From positions 434,001 through 498,000 of the forward strand of contig NZ_UAQZ01000014.1 of the NCBI RefSeq assembly GCF_900446215.1: 64,000 nucleotides of DNA. Reading direction: 5' to 3'. Both the position numbers and the translations under genes were made by a program. Positions within the stretch are counted from its first letter, which is position 1. Every line of letters begins with the position of its first letter. Shown in pieces: positions 7,716 through 16,030 of the stretch. The notes under the pieces were generated by a model. It searched no databases. It saw only the letters and a list, made by a program, of their open reading frames with translations, and was not told where the DNA came from. Source of the DNA: Burkholderia cenocepacia (GTDB taxonomy: Bacteria > Pseudomonadota > Gammaproteobacteria > Burkholderiales > Burkholderiaceae).

Positions 7716-9827
7716 TTAGTTCAGATCGACGGTCTTGCCGTCGACCTTCACCGCGTCGGAACCGAGAATGTCGATGCTCGTCCCGCTAATCGTGATGTGT
7801 CCGCTGCTTTCGAGAACGATCGACGCTTTACCGGTTCGCAACTCAATACGATCGCCCGCAGTAACCGTATAGGTCTTGCCCACCATCGTGGTTTTCGACA
7901 GCCCCACTTCCTCGGCGCTGGCAAGCCCGGCCGCCGTGTTGATCGCGCCCGCTACCGTCACCGTATACGCGCCGCCAATGGTCAGGGCTTTCGCCAGCCC
8001 CACCGTCTCCGTCGACGTCAGTGCAATCAGGAGATTCTCCATCCCCTCGATCGTCTCGTTCCGGTTGCCGCCGACCGTCAGCGTCTCGTTGTTGCCAACG
8101 GTCTCGGTGCGATCCACCCCAACGTGAATCGTCTCGTTGTTGTCGACCGTCTCGGTTCGGTCATGACCAACATGCACCGTCTCATCGTGATCGATGTTCT
8201 TGGTGCGATCGTTGCCAACCCAATGCGACTCATCGTGCTCGACCTCGATGCGCTGATCCTTCTCGGCGTGAAGCCAGACCTCTTCCTCACCCTTCTTGTC
8301 CTCGAAGCGGATCGCATTGGCCGTGTTGACGTTACCGGTCTTGGTCGAACGCGTCAGAATCCCGCTCTGTGTCGCGTTGGCTGGCAACGCCCACGGCGGC
8401 ATGTTCTGCGAGTTGTAAACGCGCGACGTCACGAGGGGACGGTCCGGATTTCCATCAAGGAAACTCACGACCACCTCATCCCCGATTCGCGGGATCTGAA
8501 TCATCCCGAAACCGCTACCCGCCCACGGCTGGCTCACGCGCACCCAGCAGGAACTCCCTTGGTCGCGTTTGCCGAGACGATCCCAGTGGAACTGCACCTT
8601 CACCCGGCCGAGACTATCCGTATAAATCTCCTCGCCTTTCGGACCTACGACGATCGCCGTCTGCGGCCCGACGATCGTCGGACGCTCGCCCTCGAATGCC
8701 GGACGGTACGGAATTTTCTTGCGAATGCAGGTGAAGCTGCATGAATACGCAGAAGTCCCCTCGCCAGGCTCGTAGTTGTTCGTGCCTGTGTGCGACACAG
8801 TCAGCAACAGGAATTGCCGGTCTTCCTGTTTGGTACTGGCGTGATCGTAGTGGTCGTCCAGCTCGAAGTATCGGCACGGCATCATCCGCCGACCCGTCGT
8901 CACCCCGACGAACGTTTTGCTGTGTGCAGCCAGCGCTTCCGTCCGGAAGCGCGCGAGCTCTTCGCCCCGATCACTGTCAGCGAAACCATGCTCGCCGAGG
9001 TAGTCGTAGATCTCGTAGGACGGTACGTCGCCTTGATTGACTTCCGTGCCGCCCGACACGAATCGCCGGGCATGAGGAATTTTGTAGTCGAACGTTTTCA
9101 GTCCGACCGTGTCCGGTGCAAGCTGACGCTGTGCTTGAAATGACGTGATGACGGCGAGATTGTCCATCGCCTCGCCCTGATTGTATTGCAGCGATGGACT
9201 GCGCCCGTCGATCGGCTTCGCGGTCACCGAGTTATCGGCGATGATCAGCTTGTGCCCATCCTTCGCATGCTCGAAGTAATAGAACAAGCCATCCTCTCGC
9301 ATCAGCCGTTCGACGAAAGCAAGATCCGTCTCACGGTACTGCGTGCAATAGCTGCGATTCTGCGTTCCTTTCGAGAGCCGGAATTCGAACGACGCGAGCT
9401 TGCCGTACTCCCGAAACACGCGCGCGAGAATCGCCTCTGTGTTCTCTTCCTGAAAGATCCGAATGTCCTGTCGGCGAGAGAGCATCCAGAGCCACGGCAG
9501 GATCGTTGCGCTATACATCGCAAAACCACCATCGGTGTCGAGATGCGAAAACGCCGCGACGTATCCGTGGAAGTAACGCTCTTCCGAGCTGGCGAGCGCA
9601 TCGGTCAACTGCAACGTGATTGTCACAGGTTGGCCGATCAACTTCTTCAGCTCGATATTCTTGTCTTGCGACGCGAGCCGGACATGCATCTCGAAATTCT
9701 GAGATAACCCCTCGGTACAATGGAAATCGACGAGCACGAGATCCGATCGACCTTTCAATGGCGTTTCAATCGTAAACAGGCGATTGCTCTGGAGCTGGAA
9801 GAAGCTCGCAATTTCGGACATTTGCAT
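7716..9827 (-). CDS. vgrG: Type VI secretion spike protein VgrG
   Basis: A 703-residue VgrG of standard length for the short, non-evolved type. The N-terminal gp27-like part (from about residue 12, LQSNRLFTIETPLKGRSDLVLVDFHCTEGLSQNF) is followed by the gp5-like OB fold. The hallmark GRVKVQFHWDR and SCWVRVSQPWAGSGFGM motifs lie about residues 400-440, then IPRIGDEVVVSFLDGNPDRPL. The C-terminal needle has about four 14-residue repeats (residues 535-595) of the form RTETV.NNETI.VG, then a degenerate beta-helix. No enzymatic extension is present, so toxicity must come from the downstream cargo genes. The ATG at 9827 has GAGG six bases upstream. It heads the minus-strand cargo operon. Confidence 0.95.
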   Translation of the reverse strand: MQMSEIASFFQLQSNRLFTIETPLKGRSDLVLVDFHCTEGLSQNFEMHVRLASQDKNIELKKLIGQPVTITLQLTDALASSEERYFHGYVAAFSHLDTDGGFAMYSATILPWLWMLSRRQDIRIFQEENTEAILARVFREYGKLASFEFRLSKGTQNRSYCTQYRETDLAFVERLMREDGLFYYFEHAKDGHKLIIADNSVTAKPIDGRSPSLQYNQGEAMDNLAVITSFQAQRQLAPDTVGLKTFDYKIPHARRFVSGGTEVNQGDVPSYEIYDYLGEHGFADSDRGEELARFRTEALAAHSKTFVGVTTGRRMMPCRYFELDDHYDHASTKQEDRQFLLLTVSHTGTNNYEPGEGTSAYSCSFTCIRKKIPYRPAFEGERPTIVGPQTAIVVGPKGEEIYTDSLGRVKVQFHWDRLGKRDQGSSCWVRVSQPWAGSGFGMIQIPRIGDEVVVSFLDGNPDRPLVTSRVYNSQNMPPWALPANATQSGILTRSTKTGNVNTANAIRFEDKKGEEEVWLHAEKDQRIEVEHDESHWVGNDRTKNIDHDETVHVGHDRTETVDNNETIHVGVDRTETVGNNETLTVGGNRNETIEGMENLLIALTSTETVGLAKALTIGGAYTVTVAGAINTAAGLASAEEVGLSKTTMVGKTYTVTAGDRIELRTGKASIVLESSGHITISGTSIDILGSDAVKVDGKTVDLN

Positions 9828-9966
9828 ATATAGCCTCGGAATCTCTCAGCGGAGGGGCAATTTTTTGTCGGCGCGGCCATTTTAATATGCCTGCGCGCCA
9901 TTTTGACTAGATGTCGGCTCCGGAAAACGGGGACCGATTATCGCGGATTATTGAATATTGCAGCGA
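9828..9966. promoter_or_regulatory. Divergent intergenic region between vgrG and tssF
   Basis: This 139-bp AT-rich stretch separates two genes transcribed away from each other, so both promoters must lie here. It contains a T-run near 9860 and a near-repeat of the form ggccattttaa/cgccattttga around 9877 and 9897. No clear -10/-35 pair could be assigned with confidence. Confidence 0.45.
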
Positions 9967-11844
9967 ATGGACCATCTGCTGTCACATTACGAACGTGAAG
10001 TCGGACTGCTTGCACGCAGTCTGGCGGACTTTGCTCGACGCTTTCCGAAGATTGCAGCACGCCTGGGCATGTCTGGTGGCCACGTCGAAGACCTGCACGT
10101 CGACCGAATGGTACAGACGTTCGCGCTGCTAGCGGCTCGTGTCGATGCGAAGCTTGATGACGATTACCCGCAATTCACCGAGGCACTTCTCGAAATTGCC
10201 TATCCGCACTATCTGCGCACGGTCCCGTCATGCGCGGTTGCCTCGTTCGACCCATCGGTTCTGTTCGGTCAGCTTACCGAACCGCTGACGATAGCGCGCG
10301 GCACGATGCTGGACGCCAATGCCGCACCGTGCCGCTTCCGTACACTCTACGACGTCACGTTATCGCCGTTGCGTATCTACTCGGCACGCTATTCATCAGC
10401 GACGCTCGCGCCAGCAGCGGCGCGCATCCCGGCAGAAGTGACGGGGATCATTTCGATTACCTTTACAAGCGAATCCGCGTCGCAAGCATTCGATGACGCC
10501 ATTCCGTCCACCCCAGTGCGGGTACATCTGTCCGGAGAGCGGCCGCTCGTCGCTGCGCTTTCCGATACGCTGTTGCTTCGTGCATCGGCCGCCTACGTGG
10601 AGGTGGACGAAAGCGGACGCTGGACCCGCTTGTCGAAAGTCCCCATTGAGGCGGCCGGCTTTGCCGATGGCGAGCGATTGTTGCCGAAGCAAGACGATAC
10701 AAGCGCACAATCGTTCAGGCATCTGATCGAGTATTTTGCCTTCCCCGAGAAGTTTGATTTCGTCGACATCGACCTGGGTCGAATGCGTCGCGCCGCGCGC
10801 GCCGAAGCAGCTCGACGACTGACGCTTCACGTCGCCGTGCAAGGCACCGCCCATGATTCCGGCACCGCTCAGATCCTGGCAACGCTGAACACCAGCACGT
10901 TCCGATTGTTTTGCACACCGGTCGTCAACCTGTTCGAACGCGCGGCAACGCCTATCCAGCTAACCAGTCACGATGCCACCTATCCGATCACGCCGACCCC
11001 GTTGGCAACCGGCATTCCGCTGAGCGTCTACTCGGTTGAGGCCGTGTATCTGGGCGAGCGTACGAAGTCGGGCGAAGACAAGGCCGCCATCGCTTCACAT
11101 GCGGCACCGCGCACGCAGGTGTGGCCGTATCGTGCATTCAGTCACGCGCGGCCCATGGATTCGTCCGCCATCTATTGGCTGGCCTACCGAGATCCGGAGA
11201 CCATGCCGGACGGCGCGCTGGCGGAATCGCAACTGGCGTTGGTCGACTTAAAGGGTCAAACCGCTCATCCGCGACACCCTCAGGTCGATGTCGATGTCCT
11301 GGCAACCAACGGAGCAATGCCGTCCCGGTTGCCGATCGGGGCCCCCGATAGCGATCTTCTGTACGAGGGTTCGGCATTGGCGTGCCCGATCATGCTGCTC
11401 TCCCGCCCCACCTTGCCGGCTGCCTTGCCGCGGGGCGGCGCACTTTGGCGCGTCCTGTCGGCACTGGCGCCGCATCCGCTCGACCTGACGCGGACCGGAC
11501 TACCCGCGCTGAAGGAGTTTCTCCGTTTCCATGCTCCGCGTTCCAGCGTGGTTGCCCAACGCTGCATCGACGCGATCGCATCTCTCGACTGCAAACCAGC
11601 GATCAGGTGGATGTCTCTCGACGATCACTTCCCGTCATTTGTTCGCGGTGTGGAGATCCTGCTTTCTGTCTCCGAGGCGGCGACACGAGATGTCAGCCTG
11701 CATCGGTTCTCGGCTGTCATGGACCGATTCTTCGGCCCGTACGCTCAGTCAAACAGCTACGTTCAACTCGTCGTGTTGTCGGCCGAGAGCGACAAGGAGC
11801 TTTTGCGATGCGCTCCACGCCCTGGGACACAACCGCTGGTATAG
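9967..11844 (+). CDS. tssF: T6SS baseplate subunit TssF (orphan copy)
   Basis: A 625-residue protein of full TssF length. It starts MDHLLSHYEREVGLLARSLADFARRFP-like and contains the conserved DDYPQFTEALLEIAYPHYLR-type segment near residue 65. The family's C-terminal end FFGPYAQSNSYVQLVVLS..RP.TQPL is present. TssF and TssG form the baseplate wedge that links the sheath to VgrG. The ATG at 9967 is preferred over a TTG nine bases upstream because it restores the normal N-terminus. Unusually, no tssG or other structural T6SS gene follows; the next gene is convergent and begins one base after this stop. It may be a cargo-linked duplicate or the remnant of a larger cluster. Confidence 0.9.
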   Translation: MDHLLSHYEREVGLLARSLADFARRFPKIAARLGMSGGHVEDLHVDRMVQTFALLAARVDAKLDDDYPQFTEALLEIAYPHYLRTVPSCAVASFDPSVLFGQLTEPLTIARGTMLDANAAPCRFRTLYDVTLSPLRIYSARYSSATLAPAAARIPAEVTGIISITFTSESASQAFDDAIPSTPVRVHLSGERPLVAALSDTLLLRASAAYVEVDESGRWTRLSKVPIEAAGFADGERLLPKQDDTSAQSFRHLIEYFAFPEKFDFVDIDLGRMRRAARAEAARRLTLHVAVQGTAHDSGTAQILATLNTSTFRLFCTPVVNLFERAATPIQLTSHDATYPITPTPLATGIPLSVYSVEAVYLGERTKSGEDKAAIASHAAPRTQVWPYRAFSHARPMDSSAIYWLAYRDPETMPDGALAESQLALVDLKGQTAHPRHPQVDVDVLATNGAMPSRLPIGAPDSDLLYEGSALACPIMLLSRPTLPAALPRGGALWRVLSALAPHPLDLTRTGLPALKEFLRFHAPRSSVVAQRCIDAIASLDCKPAIRWMSLDDHFPSFVRGVEILLSVSEAATRDVSLHRFSAVMDRFFGPYAQSNSYVQLVVLSAESDKELLRCAPRPGTQPLV

Positions 11845-11845
11845 G

Positions 11846-12418
11846 TCAGTGGAGATAGCCAGCCAGAATCCCCCCACCCACACCAGCTTGAAAGCCAGCC
11901 GTTCGACCGTGCATATATAGCAGCGCCGGAGCATTCGCAACGGCGTCCGCCAAAATCATCGACATGGCCGGGCTTGTCAAGCCCAACGCAAGCATTGCCG
12001 GATTGATGCCCAACAGCATCACAGTCGCTCCCTGTGCGACAACCACTCCACCGTAACCGTCGAGATAAACGGTTCCGCCTTGCAAATCCGACCGCGTAAG
12101 TTCACTGCCCTTGAATGCACTGGTCATGTAAACGGTCCCATGACTCGGGAAAGCATACGTCGAGCCAGCAGCACTTGCATCATGGCTACCGAAGTTCGGC
12201 AATTTCAATTCTGGGATTGTGAACCTCGGCAATTTGATTTTCGGAATCCTGGCGCCCCAGCCGTAACCAATACCCACACCACCGTAGTAGAAGCTTTGCG
12301 AATGTTTCTGTGGATCAGTGAGAATGATATTCCCCCCCGTCGCAACTACGATGTCAACGCTCACCCCACCGCCCGCGCCAGTGTCATATTTCCACTTGCT
12401 CTTTCGAAGATACGACAT
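11846..12418 (-). CDS. Hypothetical Gly-rich protein with hydrophobic C-terminal half
   Basis: The product has 190 residues and is not assigned to a family. Residues 1-60 are Gly-rich and beta-like (TGAGGGVSVDIVVATGG, YYGGVGIGYGWG). Residues 63-80 hold a Pro/Lys/Leu repeat (IPKIKLPRF, IPELKLPNF). Residues 115-190 are strongly hydrophobic (MLLGINPAMLALGL, then an Ala-rich segment and GGGILAGYLH), enough for one or two membrane-inserting stretches. No signal peptide. The ATG at 12418 has GAGGG close upstream. It lies 24 bp behind the DUF3592 membrane-protein gene and meets tssF tail to tail with one base between stops. A membrane-active effector paired with DUF3592 immunity is conceivable but unproven. 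Confidence 0.6.
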   Translation of the reverse strand: MSYLRKSKWKYDTGAGGGVSVDIVVATGGNIILTDPQKHSQSFYYGGVGIGYGWGARIPKIKLPRFTIPELKLPNFGSHDASAAGSTYAFPSHGTVYMTSAFKGSELTRSDLQGGTVYLDGYGGVVVAQGATVMLLGINPAMLALGLTSPAMSMILADAVANAPALLYMHGRTAGFQAGVGGGILAGYLH

Positions 12419-12442
12419 ACGCCCTCTCTCTTCTGCTTCTCG

Positions 12443-12820
12443 TTATGTTCGTGACGGCAGATTCATAATCCCGCACACGATTGCAACTGCACCCATGAAG
12501 GCAAAAACAATCGTCGAATCCCAGATCGCGGCGAAGACATTCATCGTTGCGCTGCCATCAGGATCGTCGGCCTGGTACCGCACCTCGACTCGCTGACCGA
12601 GCTCCACTTTCGTGACAATCCCGCCTTGCGGATACGAAATCTGCTGTCCTGTCTTGGTGGTGAATTGAATCTCGGGATGGTATCCGCCAGCATTGAGCTT
12701 AACGACGAGGCCCGGTACCACAATCGATGTTCGAAGAAATTCTCTAGTCGACTGTGCGCTGATTGCAGCAGCGACAAGAAGGCCCACCCCAATCACAATG
12801 GCACTGATGCCCTTAAACAT
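12443..12820 (-). CDS. DUF3592 domain membrane protein
   Basis: A 125-residue protein with a hydrophobic helix at residues 4-23 and a second at about 100-117. Between them is a beta-rich extracytoplasmic domain of the DUF3592 type: VVPGLVVKLNAGGYHPEIQF, TKTGQQISYP, then GQRVEVRYQADDPDGSA. The function of DUF3592 is not established. The ATG at 12820 has GAGGG upstream. The hypothetical Gly-rich gene follows after 24 bp, so the two form a small operon. Location next to T6SS cargo genes suggests a possible immunity or accessory role, which is inference only. Confidence 0.75.
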   Translation of the reverse strand: MFKGISAIVIGVGLLVAAAISAQSTREFLRTSIVVPGLVVKLNAGGYHPEIQFTTKTGQQISYPQGGIVTKVELGQRVEVRYQADDPDGSATMNVFAAIWDSTIVFAFMGAVAIVCGIMNLPSRT

Positions 12821-12861
12821 GACGCCCTCGTTTACATTCCCTACAATTATTCGGGTGCTCC

Positions 12862-13284
12862 ATGCTGATCGTATCAGCCTGCCAAATTCTAAAACATCCT
12901 CACCTGGACGCCAGACTGTCCGGCTGGTGCGCTATCAGGCCTTCGGCAAGTGGCGCGCTTGCGAATGGTCTCCGAGATCGAGGATGGGTTGTGTTCATTT
13001 CGGGAGCCGTAAGTTGGTTTGGAATTGGGCAAGCAGCGCTCCACTACAAATCGTGGCAAGTGGCGCCCTTCGCCTGCCTAGCCGGTATCGGCCTTGCGAT
13101 GTGCATAGCCGTATTTAGGCCAGACCCAAGACGGGACACTGTGTTTTATGGCATCCGACGTGACGCCCGGAAATCGTTCTGGCAGCGAAAGCGCAATGAC
13201 ATCCTCGCTAAATTGATAGCGGCCGTCATGGGCGCAGTACAGGGCGTTGGAGGAACACTGCCAACCCAAGCGCTCAACAGATGA
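12862..13284 (+). CDS. Small hypothetical membrane protein
   Basis: A 140-residue open frame with two probable membrane helices (about residues 43-62, GWVVFISGAVSWFGIGQAAL, and 69-86, PFACLAGIGLAMCIAVF) and a basic C-terminal tail with an amphipathic helix. It starts at ATG 12862, 41 bp from the divergent DUF3592 gene, without a clear ribosome binding site; a later start is possible since the first 38 residues look irregular. It ends 135 bp before tRNA-Arg and is the last accessory gene. No family was recognised. The hydrophobic pattern and low-GC setting make it more credible than a chance frame, but support is modest. Confidence 0.45.
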   Translation: MLIVSACQILKHPHLDARLSGWCAIRPSASGALANGLRDRGWVVFISGAVSWFGIGQAALHYKSWQVAPFACLAGIGLAMCIAVFRPDPRRDTVFYGIRRDARKSFWQRKRNDILAKLIAAVMGAVQGVGGTLPTQALNR

Positions 13285-13419
13285 TGACGCGGCCTCCGGC
13301 AAAGTATCGGGCGGTCATCGGGTGGAATTCATTCACACTCCGTTCACACCGAACGGCGAAGGGAGCCAACTTGACAGCAGTCGCTCGCGTGACTAAGTGA
13401 CTGAATAAGCGAAGAATCC

Positions 13420-13496
13420 TGGCCCGCCCTACACGATTCGAACGTGTGACCTACGGCTTAGAAGGCCGTTGCTCTATCCAACTGAGCTAAGGGCGG
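13420..13496 (-). tRNA. tRNA-Arg (anticodon UCU)
   Basis: A 77-nt cloverleaf with encoded CCA. The acceptor pairs CCGCCCT with AGGGCGG, the D arm contains AGCTCAGTTGGATAGAGC, and the anticodon loop CTTCTAA gives UCU. The T arm is ACACG-TTCGAAT-CGTGT. Its 3' end points towards the accessory region at lower coordinates, the usual orientation for an island integrated at a tRNA 3' end. No integrase gene is visible next to it. Confidence 0.97.
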
Positions 13497-13676
13497 TCAA
13501 AGAGAAAAGACACGGTCTGACACGGGCCGCATTCGGCATCGGGTTTGAGTCACGAAGCAGCAGCGACGCCGCCCCAAACAACTCGAAACCCCGAAACAAA
13601 ACGGGCCCGGCACGAAGCCGAGCCCGAAATTATACCCGATCATCGCGCCAGATCACGGAGACCGGCGCTCGCAGCA

Positions 13677-14507
13677 TCAAACCGGCTGCGGATGCAGCAT
13701 GAACCAGCCGAGGCAGAACACGCCGGCGATCACGCAATACACGCCGAACGACGCGAGCCGGCCGCGCCCTTCGAAATAGCGCATCAGGAATCGCACGCTC
13801 AGGTACGCGGCGATCGCCGTCAGCACGCCGCCGAGCAGCGCATCGGCGAGCTGGTCGCGCGCATGGAACAGCTTCGGCAATTCGAGCACGCCCGCGGCAA
13901 AGATGATCGGCGTGCCGAGCAGGAACGAGAATTCCGCCGCCTTCTCCGCCGTCAGCCCGGCCGCGTTGCCGGCGATCATCGTCAGCCCGCTGCGCGAGAA
14001 GCCCGGAATCAGCGCGCCGATCTGCGCGAGGCCCACGAAGAACGCCTGCTTGAACGTCATCTTCTCGGGCGGTTGATGGGCGCGGCTGCGCTGGATGCGA
14101 TCGCCGAGCCACAGCAACACGCCGTTGACGATCAACGCAATCGCGACGATCCGCAGATCATGAAACACGCGCTCGATGCGCTTTTCCAGCAGCAGGCCGA
14201 CGATGCCGGTCGGGATCGTACCGATGATCAGCGCCCACATCAGGTGCCCGTCGTCGTTCTTGCGGCCGCCGAGCTGCGCGAAGAAACCGCCGATCAGTGC
14301 GATCCAGCGCGCGCGGAAGTACCACAGCAGCGCCAGCGCGGTGCCGAGGTGGAGCGCGACGAGGAAGGGCAGCAGTTGCGGCGCATGCTTGTCGATGTGC
14401 ATGCCGAACAGCGCCGGCACGAGCAGCGTATGGCCGAGGCTGCTGACGGGGAAGAGTTCGGTGACGCCCTGCAGGACGCTCAGGAATACCAGAAACCAGA
14501 GGCTCAC
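13677..14507 (-). CDS. uppP: Undecaprenyl-diphosphatase UppP/BacA
   Basis: A 276-residue integral membrane phosphatase that recycles undecaprenyl pyrophosphate for peptidoglycan synthesis and gives bacitracin resistance. The family motifs are present: QGVTELFPVSSLGHTLL near residues 13-29, with the catalytic Glu and Ser, and PGFSRSGLTM near residues 165-180. About eight membrane helices are visible. The start is GTG 14507 with AGGA about 8 nt upstream. It is a single gene: tRNA-Arg lies downstream and a tiny independent gene lies upstream. Confidence 0.95.
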   Translation of the reverse strand: MSLWFLVFLSVLQGVTELFPVSSLGHTLLVPALFGMHIDKHAPQLLPFLVALHLGTALALLWYFRARWIALIGGFFAQLGGRKNDDGHLMWALIIGTIPTGIVGLLLEKRIERVFHDLRIVAIALIVNGVLLWLGDRIQRSRAHQPPEKMTFKQAFFVGLAQIGALIPGFSRSGLTMIAGNAAGLTAEKAAEFSFLLGTPIIFAAGVLELPKLFHARDQLADALLGGVLTAIAAYLSVRFLMRYFEGRGRLASFGVYCVIAGVFCLGWFMLHPQPV

Positions 14508-14676
14508 GCGTCGGTCCTTTTAGTAAAGATTAAGCGGGAAGGAAGGCGGACGACGCGATGCGCGTCCTGAAAAACGCGCCCCGATTATGCCGAGCCAGGA
14601 TTACTGCGCCAAGGCATTTGGCAGGATATTGCGGCAATGCACACAAACACTTGCAATTTGTAAGCGCGCAGAAAGC

Positions 14677-14706
14677 AAAAAGCCCGCCATTTGCATGGCG
14701 GGCTTG
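14677..14706 (-). terminator. Rho-independent terminator after the 28-residue small gene
   Basis: On the minus strand an 11-bp perfect stem (AAGCCCGCCAT with ATGGCGGGCTT, loop GCAA) is followed by a T-run. It lies about 20 bp after the stop of the small gene at 14729-14815. Confidence 0.88.
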
Positions 14707-14728
14707 TCCACTTCGGCAGGAATTGCCG

Positions 14729-14815
14729 TCAGCGGCCGAGCTGATAGAAAAATAATACCGTGCTGCCGGTAAACATGCCGAACAGTGCGATACCCATTGC
14801 CATTGCCAGATCCAT
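14729..14815 (-). CDS. Small single-helix membrane protein, 28 residues
   Basis: The frame encodes 28 residues starting MDLAMAMGIALFGMFTG and ending FYQLGR. Residues 3-24 form one hydrophobic helix with a Gly-x3-Gly-like pattern. GGAGGGG lies about five bases before the ATG at 14815, a very good ribosome binding site. A strong terminator lies 24 bp after the stop. These signals around such a short frame, in otherwise intergenic DNA, indicate a real independently transcribed gene. Function is unknown. Protein length is below most annotation cut-offs, so it may be missing from public annotations. Confidence 0.7.
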   Translation of the reverse strand: MDLAMAMGIALFGMFTGSTVLFFYQLGR

Positions 14816-14986
14816 GGCCCCCTCCACGAAGTGTCATGACCCGGCAACATCACCGGTTTAGAGGCATTATCCAGACCGTCGACAGTGTTAAAAACTCGCA
14901 ATTTCCCGAGAAGGGTTTTCCCCGAGCGGTCGCGGCCCGATAATGGAACGCACGTTGCTCCCCTCACCCGCCCAACCCGATTCGCC

Positions 14987-15898
14987 ATGCCGATCTTCCA
15001 GCAACACGACATTCACGAACTTCACGCCGGCCCGTCGCTCGTCCGGGTCGCCCCGCAATTCGGTGGCCGCCTGCTGTCCTGGCACGTCGATGGCGAACCG
15101 GTGATCTTCTGGCCGGAAACCGCCGACTGGAGCAACCTCGCCCGCGTGCGCGGCGGCAATCCGCTGCTGTTCCCGTTCCTCGGCCGCCACCGCGTCGACG
15201 GCGAACTCGGCCGCTGGCGCGACGCCGCCGGCGTGGTTCGCGACCTGCCGATGCACGGTTTCGCGCGCGATCTGCCGTTCGACGCGCAGCCGTCGGCCGA
15301 CGGCGCCGCGTTGTCGATGACGCTCGACGCGAACGACACGCTGCGCGCGAGCTATCCGTTCGATTTCCGGTTCGAAACGACCTACCGCCTGGCGGACGCC
15401 CATACGCTGGAAGTCGCGCTGACGACGACCAATCGCGGCGACACGCCGCTGCCCTACTACGCCGGCCACCATTTCTATTTCGCGCTGCCGCACGGCGAGC
15501 GGGCCGACACCCGCCTCGAGTTGCCACCGACCCGCCGTTGCCACCAGCGCGCGGACGGCTCGATCAGCCCGCTCGAACCGGGCGAGGTCCGTTACCGCCT
15601 CGACGATCCGGAGATCCTCGACCGCTTCCACTGCCTCGACGGCGAGCCGTCCGCACCGGTGCGCATCGTGATGCCGGGCCGCCACCGCACGATCGAGATC
15701 GCACTCGACGTGCCGGGCTCGATCCCGTGGTACGCGGTCACGACGTGGACCGAAAAGCCGGATTCGGACTTCTATTGCGTCGAGCCGTGGCTCGGCCTGC
15801 CCGATGCGATCCACAACGGCCGCGGCCTGCGCATGCTCGCGCCGGGCGCGACTGAAACGGCCACGCTGCGGATCCGTGTCGCCCCGCTCGCCGGCTGA
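14987..15898 (+). CDS. Aldose 1-epimerase family protein
   Basis: A 303-residue protein of the galactose mutarotase-like superfamily. It has the early beta segment with GGRLLSWHVDGEPVIFW, a FPFLGR motif near residue 60, and MHGFARD. The segment LPYYAGHHFYFALP near residue 160 corresponds to the conserved HxYF-type active-site His region. A C-terminal acidic residue in DFYCVEPWLGLP fits the catalytic Glu. It probably interconverts sugar anomers or acts on hexose phosphates; the substrate cannot be told from the sequence. The ATG at 14987 is chosen because homologous sequence begins there; the open frame extends upstream without a ribosome binding site. It stands alone, followed by the NlpD-like gene after 132 bp. 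Confidence 0.85.
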   Translation: MPIFQQHDIHELHAGPSLVRVAPQFGGRLLSWHVDGEPVIFWPETADWSNLARVRGGNPLLFPFLGRHRVDGELGRWRDAAGVVRDLPMHGFARDLPFDAQPSADGAALSMTLDANDTLRASYPFDFRFETTYRLADAHTLEVALTTTNRGDTPLPYYAGHHFYFALPHGERADTRLELPPTRRCHQRADGSISPLEPGEVRYRLDDPEILDRFHCLDGEPSAPVRIVMPGRHRTIEIALDVPGSIPWYAVTTWTEKPDSDFYCVEPWLGLPDAIHNGRGLRMLAPGATETATLRIRVAPLAG

Positions 15899-16030
15899 TT
15901 CGACACGCACCGAACCGGGGCACGGCGGCCCCGGTAGCGACCGAAACTGCGGTGCGCGGGTCGAACCCGTTAAAATCGGACGTTTTGTGTTGCCTGCCGC
16001 GTCACGCGCGGCAGGGTTTTGCGAGGTTCA

